Of a stretch of DNA of 64,000 nucleotides, positions 10,971 to 20,702 are shown one piece after another. How positions within the stretch are numbered: the first letter of the stretch is position 1; every line of letters begins with the position of its first letter. The notes under the pieces were generated by a model. It saw only the letters and a list, made by a program, of their open reading frames with translations. It was not told the DNA's origin and did not search any database. This DNA is from Bathynomus jamesi. Taxonomy: Eukaryota; Arthropoda; Malacostraca; Isopoda; Cirolanidae. A program made the translations under genes and the position numbers. Where the stretch lies: positions 234,001 to 298,000 of the forward strand of contig JAJOZX010003321.1 in assembly GCA_023014485.1 (NCBI GenBank), in the 5' to 3' direction.

Positions 10971-11263
10971 AATTGAAGCACTGAAGCGAATAAAAAATTC
11001 TAATTTTGAATGTTTTTTGTCGATGTGAATTTTATTTTCAAAATAAAAAAAAAGTTCTCATTTTTAGTTGGTTGTTTACAGCGAATGCAAGGTCATAATT
11101 TTCGAGTAAAATCCTTTTTTTTTTTCATTTCTGCATTAATATTTATAATTTCTTTATCACGACCTTACTGTACAAATAATATATATATAGGCTAGTTCAA
11201 AAGTCAGTCCAGCCTTATAAATAAATATACAATAAATACCTTTGAGGCAAGACTTTGAAATCA

Positions 11264-11328
<65 letters not shown>

Positions 11329-11767
11329 ATAAACGGAACGATTGTGTTGCGTTTATTTATATAAAAAAATGAATATTTTTTGGACCGCGTTAATCCGAAA
11401 ACGCGCAAATGGGGAGCGCGTAAATCGGGGTGGGTTACTGTATGTGATTCAAATTTACATATTTTGATAAAGTTATAATTAATAAGTAGGCGAGAAAATA
11501 AGATATATCCTTAACCCATTAACGTCCATTGTCCCTTTATGACTGAATTTTATATGAAAGAAAATGTATAAATTTTATATTTTATGTCATTATTAAAAAG
11601 TAAGTAAATAAATAAAACTGTCGAAGATTATTAATATCTAAAAACTACGATAATTTTTTTCAAACCAGACTCAGGCCCTTGATTCTTGGTTGCCAATCAC
11701 TGTGAGGATAAAAACTATTCCCGTAAAAATAAGTTACCTCGTAATATCGTGTAATTTAAAATGTTTC
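10433..11767. other. No gene; microsatellites and MITE debris
   Basis: Contains (GA)n near 10750, (GT)n near 10950-10970 and (TA)n at 11267-11323. At 11384-11442 a scrap resembles a Tigger terminal repeat (CGCGTAAATCGGGGTGGGTT then ACTG). No coding signal. Confidence 0.6.
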
Positions 11768-11985
11768 GCTCGATGAGGCAACGTCAGTAGTATAGCCGCA
11801 AAAGGGGAGAGTGCAGGAATGTTGCAATTTATTACGTAATGTTGCAATGTTGCAAAGGGGCGGGGGTTGTTGCAAAAAAATCCCCCAAAGGGGGGATGTT
11901 GCAGGTGCGAAACTTGGAGGCGGCGTTATCCCCCAAGAGAAAGGAGGAGAGGTGTTCACCTGGCAGGAGCCAAGTGCATATTAAG
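11768..11985 (+). repeat. Dispersed repeat C, copy 1
   Basis: Rich in GTTGCAA and GGGGG/CCCCC blocks, with AACTTGGAGGCGGCGTTATC and ACCTGGCAGGAGCCAAGTGC. It reappears inverted at 21624-21845, next to the Polinton integrase. A partial internal repeat of the AACTTGGAGGCGG block lies at 12110-12135. Not coding. Confidence 0.85.
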
Positions 11986-12624
11986 ACTTCAGCCGAGTAG
12001 GCGTTGTCTTATAGACTCCTAATCAGCCAGTTGGCTGAGCCAAGGGGGGAGGGGTACACCTGAATGAGAGAGAGAGAGAGAGAGTAGTGGCCTTTGATTG
12101 CAAGGCATGCAACTTGGAGGCGGAGTTCTCCCCCAAGCTATCTTCGTTTACCTAACCTAAGAGGCCTCTAAGGGGTTTTCCCAAAGGACCAGAAAGAGAT
12201 AGGACCAGAGGTCCTTGCTCGGCTGGGAGCCGAGCTTGTAATGACTCCGTCATCAGCTTCTCACTCTTTTATAGACCTCTATTCTGGCTGAGTTGCCAGA
12301 TAGCGCCATGTATTCAGTTGCCAGATAGCAAAAACCATATAAAATACCACAATATATTTATATAGTTAATCAATTGGAAGATTCAACCATATAAAATACC
12401 ACAATATATTTATATAATTAATCAATTGGAAGATTCATTTAAACACACGCTCCAATAAATCACTTAATTCATATTTAAATACCGAAAAACGAAAGGAGAA
12501 GAAACCTTGCGAAGAAAGTTGAAAAAACGAAACTTTGCGAAGAAAATTGAAAAAAACGAAATCTAAAGAAACGAAGAAAGTTGAAATTAACCAAAACACA
12601 CGCTCGACCCCAATCCCCATCTGT

Positions 12625-12686
<62 letters not shown>

Positions 12687-12848
12687 TGAATTTCGCCGAA
12701 TTGAAACCAAAAAGCACGCTCGTACATTCCCCCCCCAATCCCCTGCGAAGAAAATTTAAAAAAACGAAATCTAAAGAAACGAAGAAAGTTGAAATTAACC
12801 AAAACACACGCTCGACCCCAATCCCCCATCTGTGTTTATATATATATA

Positions 12849-12887
<39 letters not shown>

Positions 12888-12918
12888 AGAATCATAATAA
12901 CCGTGTCTATTTGTCAAC

Positions 12919-12952
<34 letters not shown>

Positions 12953-13077
12953 TGAATTTCCCCGAATTAAAACATTAACTTTATTTCTATTTTTATTATA
13001 AATATCGAATAACAGTGGGAAACTTACGAAGATAGATGTGTTTGTATATGAATGAACAACTCGTGCACACACGCACA

Positions 13078-13125
<48 letters not shown>

Positions 13126-13268
13126 AACGAGGATTCGTTTCTCCGACACGAATCACACCTTATTGCCAGAGGCTTTTTTTTTCTGACCATAATTTTACCT
13201 TTCTTCAGTCACCTCGACCAAAACCTCCCTTGACTCCGTTTCTTAGCGATCCTGAAAGTACTAATAAT

Positions 13269-13304
<36 letters not shown>

Positions 13305-13312
13305 ATATATAC
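11986..13312. repeat. Local tandem/direct repeats and microsatellites
   Basis: A 50-bp unit (with CCATATAAAATACCACAATA) is duplicated in tandem at about 12334-12437. A roughly 100-bp block with CGAAATCTAAAGAAACGAAG and AACACACGCTCGACCCCAAT occurs at about 12533-12632 and 12743-12845. Each copy ends in (TA)n (12628-12682; 12838-12885). (AC)n lies at 13079-13121 and (TA)n at 12921-12949 and 13270-13310. No gene. Confidence 0.8.
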
Positions 13313-13877
13313 CGGGTGTCCGAGAATTATCTGTACAAGTTTTGGCTGTTATTAAAAGTCAACCATGAAGTGTAGAAATTCCAGTGTTGTCCCATTTTAC
13401 AGAGAAACTAAGTTTTTTCTGATAACAAGTTTTGACAAGTTTTTTCTTTTTTGTACGCGGGTGACAGACATTGATGATTTAAAAGCAAGAATCACAGCTG
13501 CTATTGAGCGAATTGATGTGGATATGCTGCAGCGTACATGGCAACATTTGGATTATCGATTGGATGTTTTGCGAATCACTGATGGTGCACATATCGAATG
13601 TTTGTAACAACGTTACTTTAATAAAAGAAACTTTTGAAAATACAGATTCTAAAAATCTTGTTTAAGAATTTTACGTGTGTTATCAAGAATTTTATTAAAA
13701 GATGAAATTGTACACATAATTTTCGGACACACTGGAATTTCTAAAAAACTTGTCAAAACTTGGTATCAGAAAAAACTTAATGAGATTCTCTGTAAAATGG
13801 GACAACACTGGAATTTCTACACTTCATGGTTGACTTTTAATAACAGCCAAAACTTGTACAGATAATTCTCGGACACC

Positions 13878-13879
<2 letters not shown>
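13313..13879 (+). mobile_element. Mariner-like deletion derivative, family M1, copy 1
   Basis: Ends CGGGTGTCCGAGAATTATCT and its complement, with inverted repeats extending about 130-150 bp, between TA microsatellites. The same family is at 50119-50692. The interior retains only the 3' end of a transposase gene. Confidence 0.9.
13461..13607 (+). pseudogene. Transposase C-terminal remnant (M1)
   Basis: The frame encodes VTDIDDLKARITAAIERI and HLDYRLDVLRITDGAHIECL, followed by a stop at 13605. This is the C-terminal tail that follows the last catalytic acid in many arthropod mariner-like transposases. No helix-turn-helix or catalytic motif remains; the upstream part of the frame is terminal-repeat sequence. 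Confidence 0.85.
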
Positions 13880-13969
<90 letters not shown>

Positions 13970-14026
13970 TCATTAATAAATATTAATCAGCTAAAGAAAT
14001 AAGGTTGGCAAACATGAAAGTACTAA

Positions 14027-14085
<59 letters not shown>

Positions 14086-14387
14086 AGAGAGCGAGAGTTT
14101 TGTTCAAATAAAGGAATCCAGTGGTGGCCAACCGATGCGTGCCATTTTTAGGTTTAATTCGGATGCGCCAAAAAAAAAAAAAAAATTGTGAAAAAATTAC
14201 TAATAACTTGTAAGTAAAAATAAAAATATAATATTTACCTTAAATAGAAATATAATGTGAAAAATATTTACCTTAATTTTTAGTTAACTACATCTTAACT
14301 GCTTAAATCTTTGATTTTTAATATTTAGTGTTAGAAGTGAAAATTTAGCACAATTCATACTAGACCTCGATGCGACACTTCAAAGTA
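13880..14387. repeat. Microsatellites
   Basis: (TA)n 13880-13923 is followed directly by (GA)n 13924-13963, then (TA)n at 14031-14082. A poly-A run lies near 14170. The phrase CAGTGGTGGCCAACCGATGC at about 14119 looks like a hAT end, but no partner was found. Confidence 0.8.
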
Positions 14388-14867
14388 CAGCCATCCCCCG
14401 GTTAACGACCTACTCGTTTATCGACCACCCGCGGATACGTCCGCGACCGATCGTACCGATTTTTGGAAATCATACAATGTTTTGCATTGTATAAAAAACA
14501 TTGCAACTGCTTGGGAGGATGTTACTGCGAAGTGTATGAAAGCATTTGGAAGAAGTGCCTAAAACGATCTGTGGGTAATTTCGAAGACTTCGATAAGTTT
14601 GAAAATGTCGATGAAATTAATAGAAAAATAGTGTTACTCGCCAATACCCTCAATTTAGAAGTAGAAGTGGAAGATGTGGAAAACTTAGTGGAATACCAAG
14701 AGGGAGAGCTGACAAACGAAGAGCTGATAGAGTTGGAAGAACAACAGCATTTGGAGGAAGAAGAAAGAAAAGAAGAAAAAGAAGAAGCACCAAAGCCGTA
14801 AAACAAGGCTTTCGTTTACCGACCTGGTAGTCGGAACGGAACCCGGTCGTTAAACGGGGGATGGCTG
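14388..14867 (+). mobile_element. Tigger element, internally deleted
   Basis: CAGCCATCCCCCGGTTAACG on the left and CGTTAAACGGGGGATGGCTG on the right are inverted ends, each flanked by TA. This is the typical Tigger/pogo arrangement. 480 bp long. Confidence 0.92.
14463..14801 (+). pseudogene. Tigger transposase C-terminal tail
   Basis: 112-residue frame. It has a CYCEVYESIWKKCL segment, then the acidic tail ELTNEELIELEEQQHLEEEE and a KEEK-rich end. Tigger-1-like transposases and TIGD1-type proteins end with an ELTNEDL-type acidic tail, which is the basis for the call. The DNA-binding and DDE domains are missing. It keeps the 3' end of the gene, whereas the Tigger copy at 7460 keeps the 5' end. 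Confidence 0.8.
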
Positions 14868-14889
14868 TACTTGATAATATTTTGGGAAA

Positions 14890-15936
14890 AAATGGAAATA
14901 TTATTTTCTCGAAAACTATGGGTGATAGAAAAATTCTGAAACCGGAATCAGCATCAAAAGTTCTATAAGAAACACCAAATAGTTTTCAAGAAATGTTGTC
15001 CCCTAGTGCAATTTCTCGCCGAATTGGAAAGGTTTTCACTCCGCCTTAGACCCACAGTTTAACGTGGATTCAGAAATACATCTCGTCAGGGAATGATTGC
15101 TCACTTTTTCATCGAGATAATTAAAGCTCAGATATTGGTTTTTACGTTTTGAATGAATGATTAAAAACTAAATTGAATTAAACCAACACAAAGACTGAAG
15201 CTAGAGTCACTGTCCTGGCTGACGCCAGACGATTTGAGGCTCTAACCTAGTACTCATAAAAAGATGAAGAGGTTGAAAAGAATTTAATCCGTTCAACGGC
15301 GAACAAAATTACAGTACAATCCTACTCACCAATGAACCTTCGAAAATGAAATAATACTTACAATACTAATTACCTTAAATTAATCTGAAAAGAAATCTTA
15401 AATTAGACTAACCTACCTAACTTTATACAAATTATATAAAGCCTACAAATGAAAAATAATTTGAATACAATTGAACACAGTTTGACACCTTACGTGGCTA
15501 GACGCCCTCGTAAGCAAATAGTTGAAAATTTGAACTGGACGCTTTGCGATCCAATGAGCAAGTGCGTTGCCGCTGAAGGCGGCGACCTGAAGTGCGAAAG
15601 ACAGTGACGTCACGCCACTATGTGACGAAGCCACTTATGTAGATTTCACATACCAACCAAATTAGGTTTGGATTGGGTGTGGTTTGATATTTTAAGATAT
15701 TTTTTAATACATATACAGGACCTGCATTGTCTATAAGATCTGCTGGAAACTGAGTAAATGGAAATATTATTATTTTCTCGAAAACTATGGGTGATAGAAA
15801 AATTCTGAAACCGGAATCAGCATCAAAAGTTCTATAAGAATCACCAAATAGTTTTCAAAAAATGTTGTCCCCTAGTGCAATTTCTCGCCGAATTGGAAAG
15901 GTTTTCACTCCGCCTTAGACCCACAGTTTAACGTAG
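14890..15936 (+). repeat. Direct repeat pair (about 180 bp) around unknown DNA
   Basis: 14890-15067 and 15756-15936 are near-identical and in the same orientation. Shared blocks include TCTCGAAAACTATGGGTGAT and TTTCACTCCGCCTTAGACCC. The 690 bp between holds no recognisable gene. LTR-like geometry is possible but the repeats lack TG...CA ends. Confidence 0.8.
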
Positions 15937-16209
15937 AAACCGAATGCTCTTTTAAAAATATAATTAGGATATATTTCTTTATTATAAAATCCTCTCGATT
16001 ACATTAGTGACTAATGATCCGGGAATAGTGGGGGAAAAATATTGACATGGTAAAGACAGCAAGGAGTAATACGAGCATTAAATCTATTGGTGAAAATATA
16101 AAGATGCCATTACTCGTCCGGACCCGTTATAGCGGATTGGTACACAAACTTATCATAGCTCCACCCAGCTACACCGGCAGCCAATCACTACGAACATCTG
16201 GACTTAATC

Positions 16210-16250
16210 TTTTGGGGCGGAGCTTGGCGATTGTGCATATAAAAGGGGAT
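16210..16250 (+). promoter_or_regulatory. TATA/GC-box promoter
   Basis: A CCAAT-type box lies at about 16180 (AGCCAATCAC), a GC-box-like GGGGCGGAGC at 16214-16223 and a strong TATA element ATATAAAAGGGG at 16237-16248. The first ATG in good Kozak context (CACCATGG) follows 80 nt downstream. This is one of the most complete pol II promoters in the window. Confidence 0.65.
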
Positions 16251-16327
16251 ATTTTTCAGTTTGGAGTAACAGTAGCTATTTTCGCGTCAGTGAATAATCA
16301 TTCCCTCTGCCAGTGCATTCCTCCACC

Positions 16328-16828
16328 ATGGACCACGAACTGTACGTCTCCCCGGATTTGTATGAAGAAAGTGACACTGCAGCATTAACTGCAATTAATC
16401 TTTTTAACGCAATTGACCGTGATGAATTATTTCCAACGCAAACCGTTGAAGATATTTGCAGTGACGCTCCTTACAATCCGACGCAAGGGACTACCATAGA
16501 AATGTAAGTGTCTATAATTAGAATTTTTACATATATATGGAGAGTTGTAGTATCTCGTCAAATAGATACTCGCCAAAAATGTCAATCAATGTTATTTGGT
16601 TATCCCCATTATGCTAAAATCGAAATTTTTATGGCATTCAATGTTATTCCTCGAACCAAAGATATCTTCACATAATGGGGATCTGTCTGTCTGTATACTC
16701 TGTATATGTTTTAAAAGCATTATTCCTTTAAGGTCCGATGAGGATTTGACACGTGTTATACAATCTTTTGAAGAATCTCGGAATAGGGAGGATATACTGA
16801 TCAGTCAACAATGTCACACCGAAATAAT
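16328..16828 (+). CDS. Small spliced gene of unknown function beside the Polinton
   Basis: Exon 1 (16328-16503) starts MDHELYVSPDLYEESDTAAL and is acidic. A GTAAGTG donor follows at 16504. The acceptor AG is at 16731-16732 after a TCTG/TATTCC pyrimidine tract. Exon 2 (16733-16828, 96 nt) encodes SDEDLTRVIQSFEESRNRED and is followed by another GTAAGTG donor at 16829. Both exons end in phase 2 with nearly the same text before the donor, so exon 2 is a symmetric cassette that keeps frame. No third exon was found before the protease gene, so the gene is incomplete here or the last donor is unused. Convergent with the protease. I do not recognise the protein. It could be a Polinton accessory gene or a captured host gene. 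Confidence 0.5.
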
Positions 16829-17059
16829 GTAAGTGTTTTTCGATCTTTTTGGGATAAGAAGACACAATATATTTTCATAAATTTATTAAATGAAAGAAAT
16901 CAGTACAATAAACAACTACAGAATATATCGTTACAATATACGAACAAAAACTATATATACACGAGTACGTACAATTGGAAAACGGTTTTTTATCTGTCTT
17001 CATACCATTTCATCGTTTCGGGCGAGTGTGACACGGGTCAAATAAATTTAAAAAATTTA

Positions 17060-17429
17060 TAAATTCTTTATCATTTGACATATGCATGAGAATGAGACGC
17101 AGTACATTCCGCAAACATTAGTAAAATATCCTTGCATGCGAAATGGGGTCCACACACTTCGGGAATATGTAACTGAGCGAGAAATTTTACATAATAGGGT
17201 CACTCCAGGGTTGAGTACCGAGTGAATCAAAATAGTACAGGCGCTGTCTATTTTTAAAATAGACAGCGATCCAGTGAATCCCTTCATTACCGATGATGTC
17301 TGTGTTCACAATAAGACTACCGCATTCTCGCGTACTTGGCAAACTCAATGTTTCATTCTTCGCAAACACGCCGATAAATTTGGAACGTGTGACTCGCTCC
17401 ATTACTTTCTGAAGTGTATTAGCATCCAT
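17060..17429 (-). pseudogene. Polinton cysteine protease (adenain-like), frameshifted
   Basis: Family role: maturation protease of virus-like Polinton particles, related to adenovirus protease and Ulp1. The sequence shows SKFIGVFAKNE, then LIVNTD, then the catalytic His region GIHWIAVYF, an acidic residue in YYFDSLG and, after a frameshift near 17230, the catalytic Cys region TNVCGMYCV. The Met at 17429 is the likely start, but in this copy it is in frame with the end of the capsid gene with no stop between. A short perfect hairpin (GCTGTCTATTTT and complement, 17242-17270) sits at the frameshift and may have caused it. About 120 residues are covered, slightly short for the family. Confidence 0.85.
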
Positions 17430-18732
17430 TTTAAAAGTCAGTGATAACGCTTCTAAATCTTCTACTTCTATTAGGGCTTGCGATTCGAGATATACTAGTA
17501 CACTAACAGGAGCGTCTATAGGCTTGGCGAATTCCAGCCGCACTGAGATGTTTCCGCTCTGCTGTGGGTTAAATGGGTATTTACGCTAGCAGATAAGTCA
17601 GGTGTAATGTCAAACGGGTAACGGTTAATTGATCAATGAATTCTTCCTGCGTTAACCCCATTACCAAGCTCATCACAATCACCTTGCAATATGGGTCAGA
17701 TTGCTATAGGCTCTGCACAAAGCGGTAACACAGCGTCCTGATGAATAGTCCGTACCCATTGTTCCACCCACCCAAAGCAGTGCCATTAACGTATAGAGTT
17801 ATATTTTTAAGTCCGAAATTCTCGAATTTAAAGGCACTCTTTTTATATTTTCCATTCACTAGAAGCGTGTCCTGCATGCCGATTAATATCATTTTAGGAA
17901 GATTTCCAGGGCAATGTTTTCTATCTGCTTCGATGCCAACCCTGCAGGAAACGTATATAGTTTGATCTGCACTCTGTTAATAGGATATTTCACTGTAGCG
18001 TTTAGTAAATTTTTCTCAATTTCTAGTTGTTTTGGTGAACTTAATTTCACTCGCCGTACGCGGAGGTATGTGTCCATAATGTGAACCACAACGGGCTTTG
18101 CACCCTCTTCTTGATCAGCATCCAGATTTAAGCAGATCTCAGGACTCGTGCGGGTGAGCTTTATTTTCATATCCACCCCGTTGACAAGCAACTTCTCCTG
18201 GAAAGTGAAATCTGTGTGCAACCGTCCAAAACACTCGTATATTTTCTTTTTAGAATTTTTAAATTTGTCCTTTATACTATTTTCATCTTTAGTTTGATAA
18301 TATCCCTCGCACTTAAAAAGGTAGCCTTCGCTTCTTTGGAAAAGTTGAGGACATTTTCCAGATAGGCTCGTAGATGATAGTACCCCGTGCCTGCCGATAT
18401 GTTGGTCTGATTTAAATATACGTCACACTGGTTGAATATGGAGTGCAGAAAGTTTGTTTCAGGGTATACAGCATATTTGTCATCGCAGACCGTTCCATCA
18501 GAATGGGCTATACGTAGCTTAGCGTACATGTGCACACAGCTTGGATCAAAAAAGTAAGGGCCTGAGCTGGGTATCACGAATTCTATAGGTGCACTCGGGG
18601 AACTAATTGTGTTTAAAGGGTTAATTGTAATAAAGTCACTGTGCTCAATAGAAACTTGGGTTGGAGCAGCTCAAAAAGGGACAGCTCCGATTTACAGCAT
18701 TGTGAACTACATGGGTGGATGAAGCGTGCCAT
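17430..18732 (-). pseudogene. Polinton major capsid protein (double jelly-roll), decayed
   Basis: The likely start ATG is at 18732, opening MARFIHPCSSQCCKSELSLF, which fits the conserved capsid N-terminus. The reading frame then shifts near 18665, 18270, 17890 and 17600. Recognisable parts are the early jelly-roll strand segment ending in IPSSGPYFFDP, the NFLHSIFNQCDVYLN block, the YYHLRAYLENVLNF block, the mid region LLVNGVDMKIKLTR, the FENFGLKNITLYVNG block and the C-terminal strand SVLVYLESQALIEV. The total span (about 430 codons) is near a full-length capsid protein, so it is broken by small indels, not by deletion. By family knowledge this protein would form the icosahedral shell. Confidence 0.85.
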
Positions 18733-18805
18733 GGCGAAATAGTGCTCCTCTCTCGACAAGTGGTAAACAAACTATGATTCATGAGATCAATGTCCTTAGC
18801 TTATA

Positions 18806-19167
18806 TCAGTCAAAAAAGTGGTCAACCATAGGTTTCATTCGCTTACAGCACTTCCTTTTTGATAGCCTTTTACGTTTAATACCACGTGACCCCTTCTTCC
18901 CGCCACCACGCATTTTTCTCTTTGCATCTTTGATGATTTCGTCCCGTGTACGCTTTAAATGTTTTTTTAGAGCTTCTTTAGGTTTAGCCCCGGCCAATAT
19001 GTCTTCTGCAGTGTTAAGGCCTGATTGTAGCGCTTTCCTTCCAGGTATCTGGCACCCCTCTTCAGCAAAGGAACAGCCGTACGTAGTATGGATGAAAAAA
19101 TGGATCCAAGTCCACTACCGCGCTGGTATCTCACCCCTCGATAGACGGTGAAAGGCTTTCTATCCAT
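18806..19167 (-). pseudogene. Polinton small basic protein, frameshifted
   Basis: Begins at the ATG at 19167, which overlaps the stop of the penton gene (TAATG). N-terminal half: VYRGVRYQRGSGLGSIFSSI, an arginine-glycine lead into an amphipathic segment, then LKRGARYLEGKR. After a frameshift near 18985 the tail is very basic: MRGGGKKGSRGIKRKRLSKR. The layout resembles adenovirus internal core/minor proteins (pVI- or pX-like). Its position between penton and major capsid genes supports a virion role, which is inference. Confidence 0.65.
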
Positions 19168-20024
19168 TATAACTCAGTGCGTCGAAAGTGTAGCTTCACT
19201 GTTAAGCTCCCGTTACCGAATGGGAAGTTTTCACCCTCAATCGTTCTTATATATATTGAGATATTGGTTATTAAATTAGTTGCGACATTCACATAATGGG
19301 GTCTGTCATATGTAATACTCAAACTCCTTCCTCTATGGTTGGGGATGTGAGCAATGCGCAGCAGGCGTGCCTGGGTATCCCCAACAAACTGGTGCTCCAC
19401 TATATTACTGTAAATATAGCACATGTCTGGGGACCTTTCAGCCAATTTCTCCATCTTCAATTGATACATTAATCTGGACAAGTCATACTGTGTCTCGTGA
19501 AATGTGTCTCTTTGGAAGGCTGCGCTATATCGGCCATTGGTTAGAATTTTGAACTTTCTATGGTCTTTAATACGTCTGTTAGTCTTTGATTTTAGGATTA
19601 GTGTATGTGCAGGGTTGTTTACGATTTCGTATACTAAATCATTCGTAAGGTTTGAGTTTCTTAAACTTACGTTTAAGCCTCTCACAACATCCTCGACCGA
19701 ACCATATTGACCCGGTCCTAGTCTTACTTCTGTACTGTAATACCGTGCAACCTTAGTCCGAGCGATACGCATAGTTTCATCCATAGCTACCCCAGCTTTT
19801 TCACACTCGTCAATGTCTCTAAGAATCGTAAAAACGGTTTCTTTATGCTCAATATTTAAAAAGATGATGTCCAGCTGAATTTCGCATATCCCCACCTCAT
19901 ACGAATCACGACCCAATTCAATGTGCCCGTGGAGTTCTGTTACAAAGTTGGCTAGTGTGTTGTTAGGGTGTACAGACAGGGACGAGGAGGACGGGAGTGT
20001 GACGTAGAAATGGTTAGGAGCCAT
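19167..20024 (-). CDS. Polinton penton-like minor capsid protein
   Basis: Uninterrupted 285-residue frame starting MAPNHFYVTLPSSSSLSVHP. The FYVTLPS...NTLANFVT...VGICEIQ opening is the hallmark of the Polinton minor capsid (single jelly-roll, penton) protein. It contains a long acidic helix (RDIDECEKAGVAMDE) and a C-terminal ITNISIYIRT strand followed by LTVKLHFRRTEL. Length is close to the family norm. Unlike its neighbours it has no frameshift. Stop and the next start overlap as TAATG, which suggests compact virus-like gene packing or coupled expression. It could still be expressed, but nothing shows it is. Confidence 0.85.
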   Translation of the reverse strand: MAPNHFYVTLPSSSSLSVHPNNTLANFVTELHGHIELGRDSYEVGICEIQLDIIFLNIEHKETVFTILRDIDECEKAGVAMDETMRIARTKVARYYSTEVRLGPGQYGSVEDVVRGLNVSLRNSNLTNDLVYEIVNNPAHTLILKSKTNRRIKDHRKFKILTNGRYSAAFQRDTFHETQYDLSRLMYQLKMEKLAERSPDMCYIYSNIVEHQFVGDTQARLLRIAHIPNHRGRSLSITYDRPHYVNVATNLITNISIYIRTIEGENFPFGNGSLTVKLHFRRTEL

Positions 20025-20108
20025 GTTGCATACTATTTAAGCTTCATTATTGCATCAGCTTTTATATAGGTGTTGAAGCTTTCTGGGTACCCTAGCCATT
20101 TCACCAGG

Positions 20109-20646
20109 CAGAGCTGGGCAGTATTTAAATACATTTGTATTTAAATACGTATTTAAATACATTTGTGTATTTAGAACTGTATTTATAAATACATTGTTTT
20201 TCATGTATTTAAATATAGTATTTAAATACTTTAATGAGTATTTAAATACAATGTATTTAAATACTCAAAATATAAAAATGTAAATACTTTTACTGGTTTA
20301 ATACACGTTCTGTACTAGCACAGTACGACGCGTCGACAGTGTAGTACAGCATGGTTCATGTTTCAACGTGTCAGTTCAATCAGTTGTGTGCCACTCTTAG
20401 TCGAAAACGGTTGATTTCTTTATCGTGTGCGTGTCATGGCTTAGTGAATTAGTGAATGCATATGTTAAAATTTGTATGTATTTAAAATGTATTTACAAAT
20501 GTATTTAAATACAATTGATGTATTTTGTATTTAGTATCTAAATACATTCGTAAAATGTATTTAGTATTTAGTATTTAAATACATTTCTCCCATGTATTTA
20601 GTATTTAGTATTTAAATACATTCAATGTATTTATTGCCCAGCTCTG
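20109..20646. mobile_element. hAT MITE inside the Polinton
   Basis: Ends CAGAGCTGGGCA and TGCCCAGCTCTG are exact inverted repeats. The flanking 8-mer TCACCAGG at 20101-20108 is repeated exactly at 20647-20654, an 8-bp target duplication of hAT type. The interior is built of many ATTTAAATAC-type motifs in both orientations and has no ORF. Confidence 0.95.
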
Positions 20647-20702
20647 TCACCAGGTACATTTTTCTCTTTCCTGAACCTTTGCTTCCTAAAATTTTCTCAA
20701 TT

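Noticed and set aside
14890..15936. LTR retrotransposon
   Set aside because: Direct repeats lack TG...CA ends, and no primer site or gag/pol sequence is visible between them.
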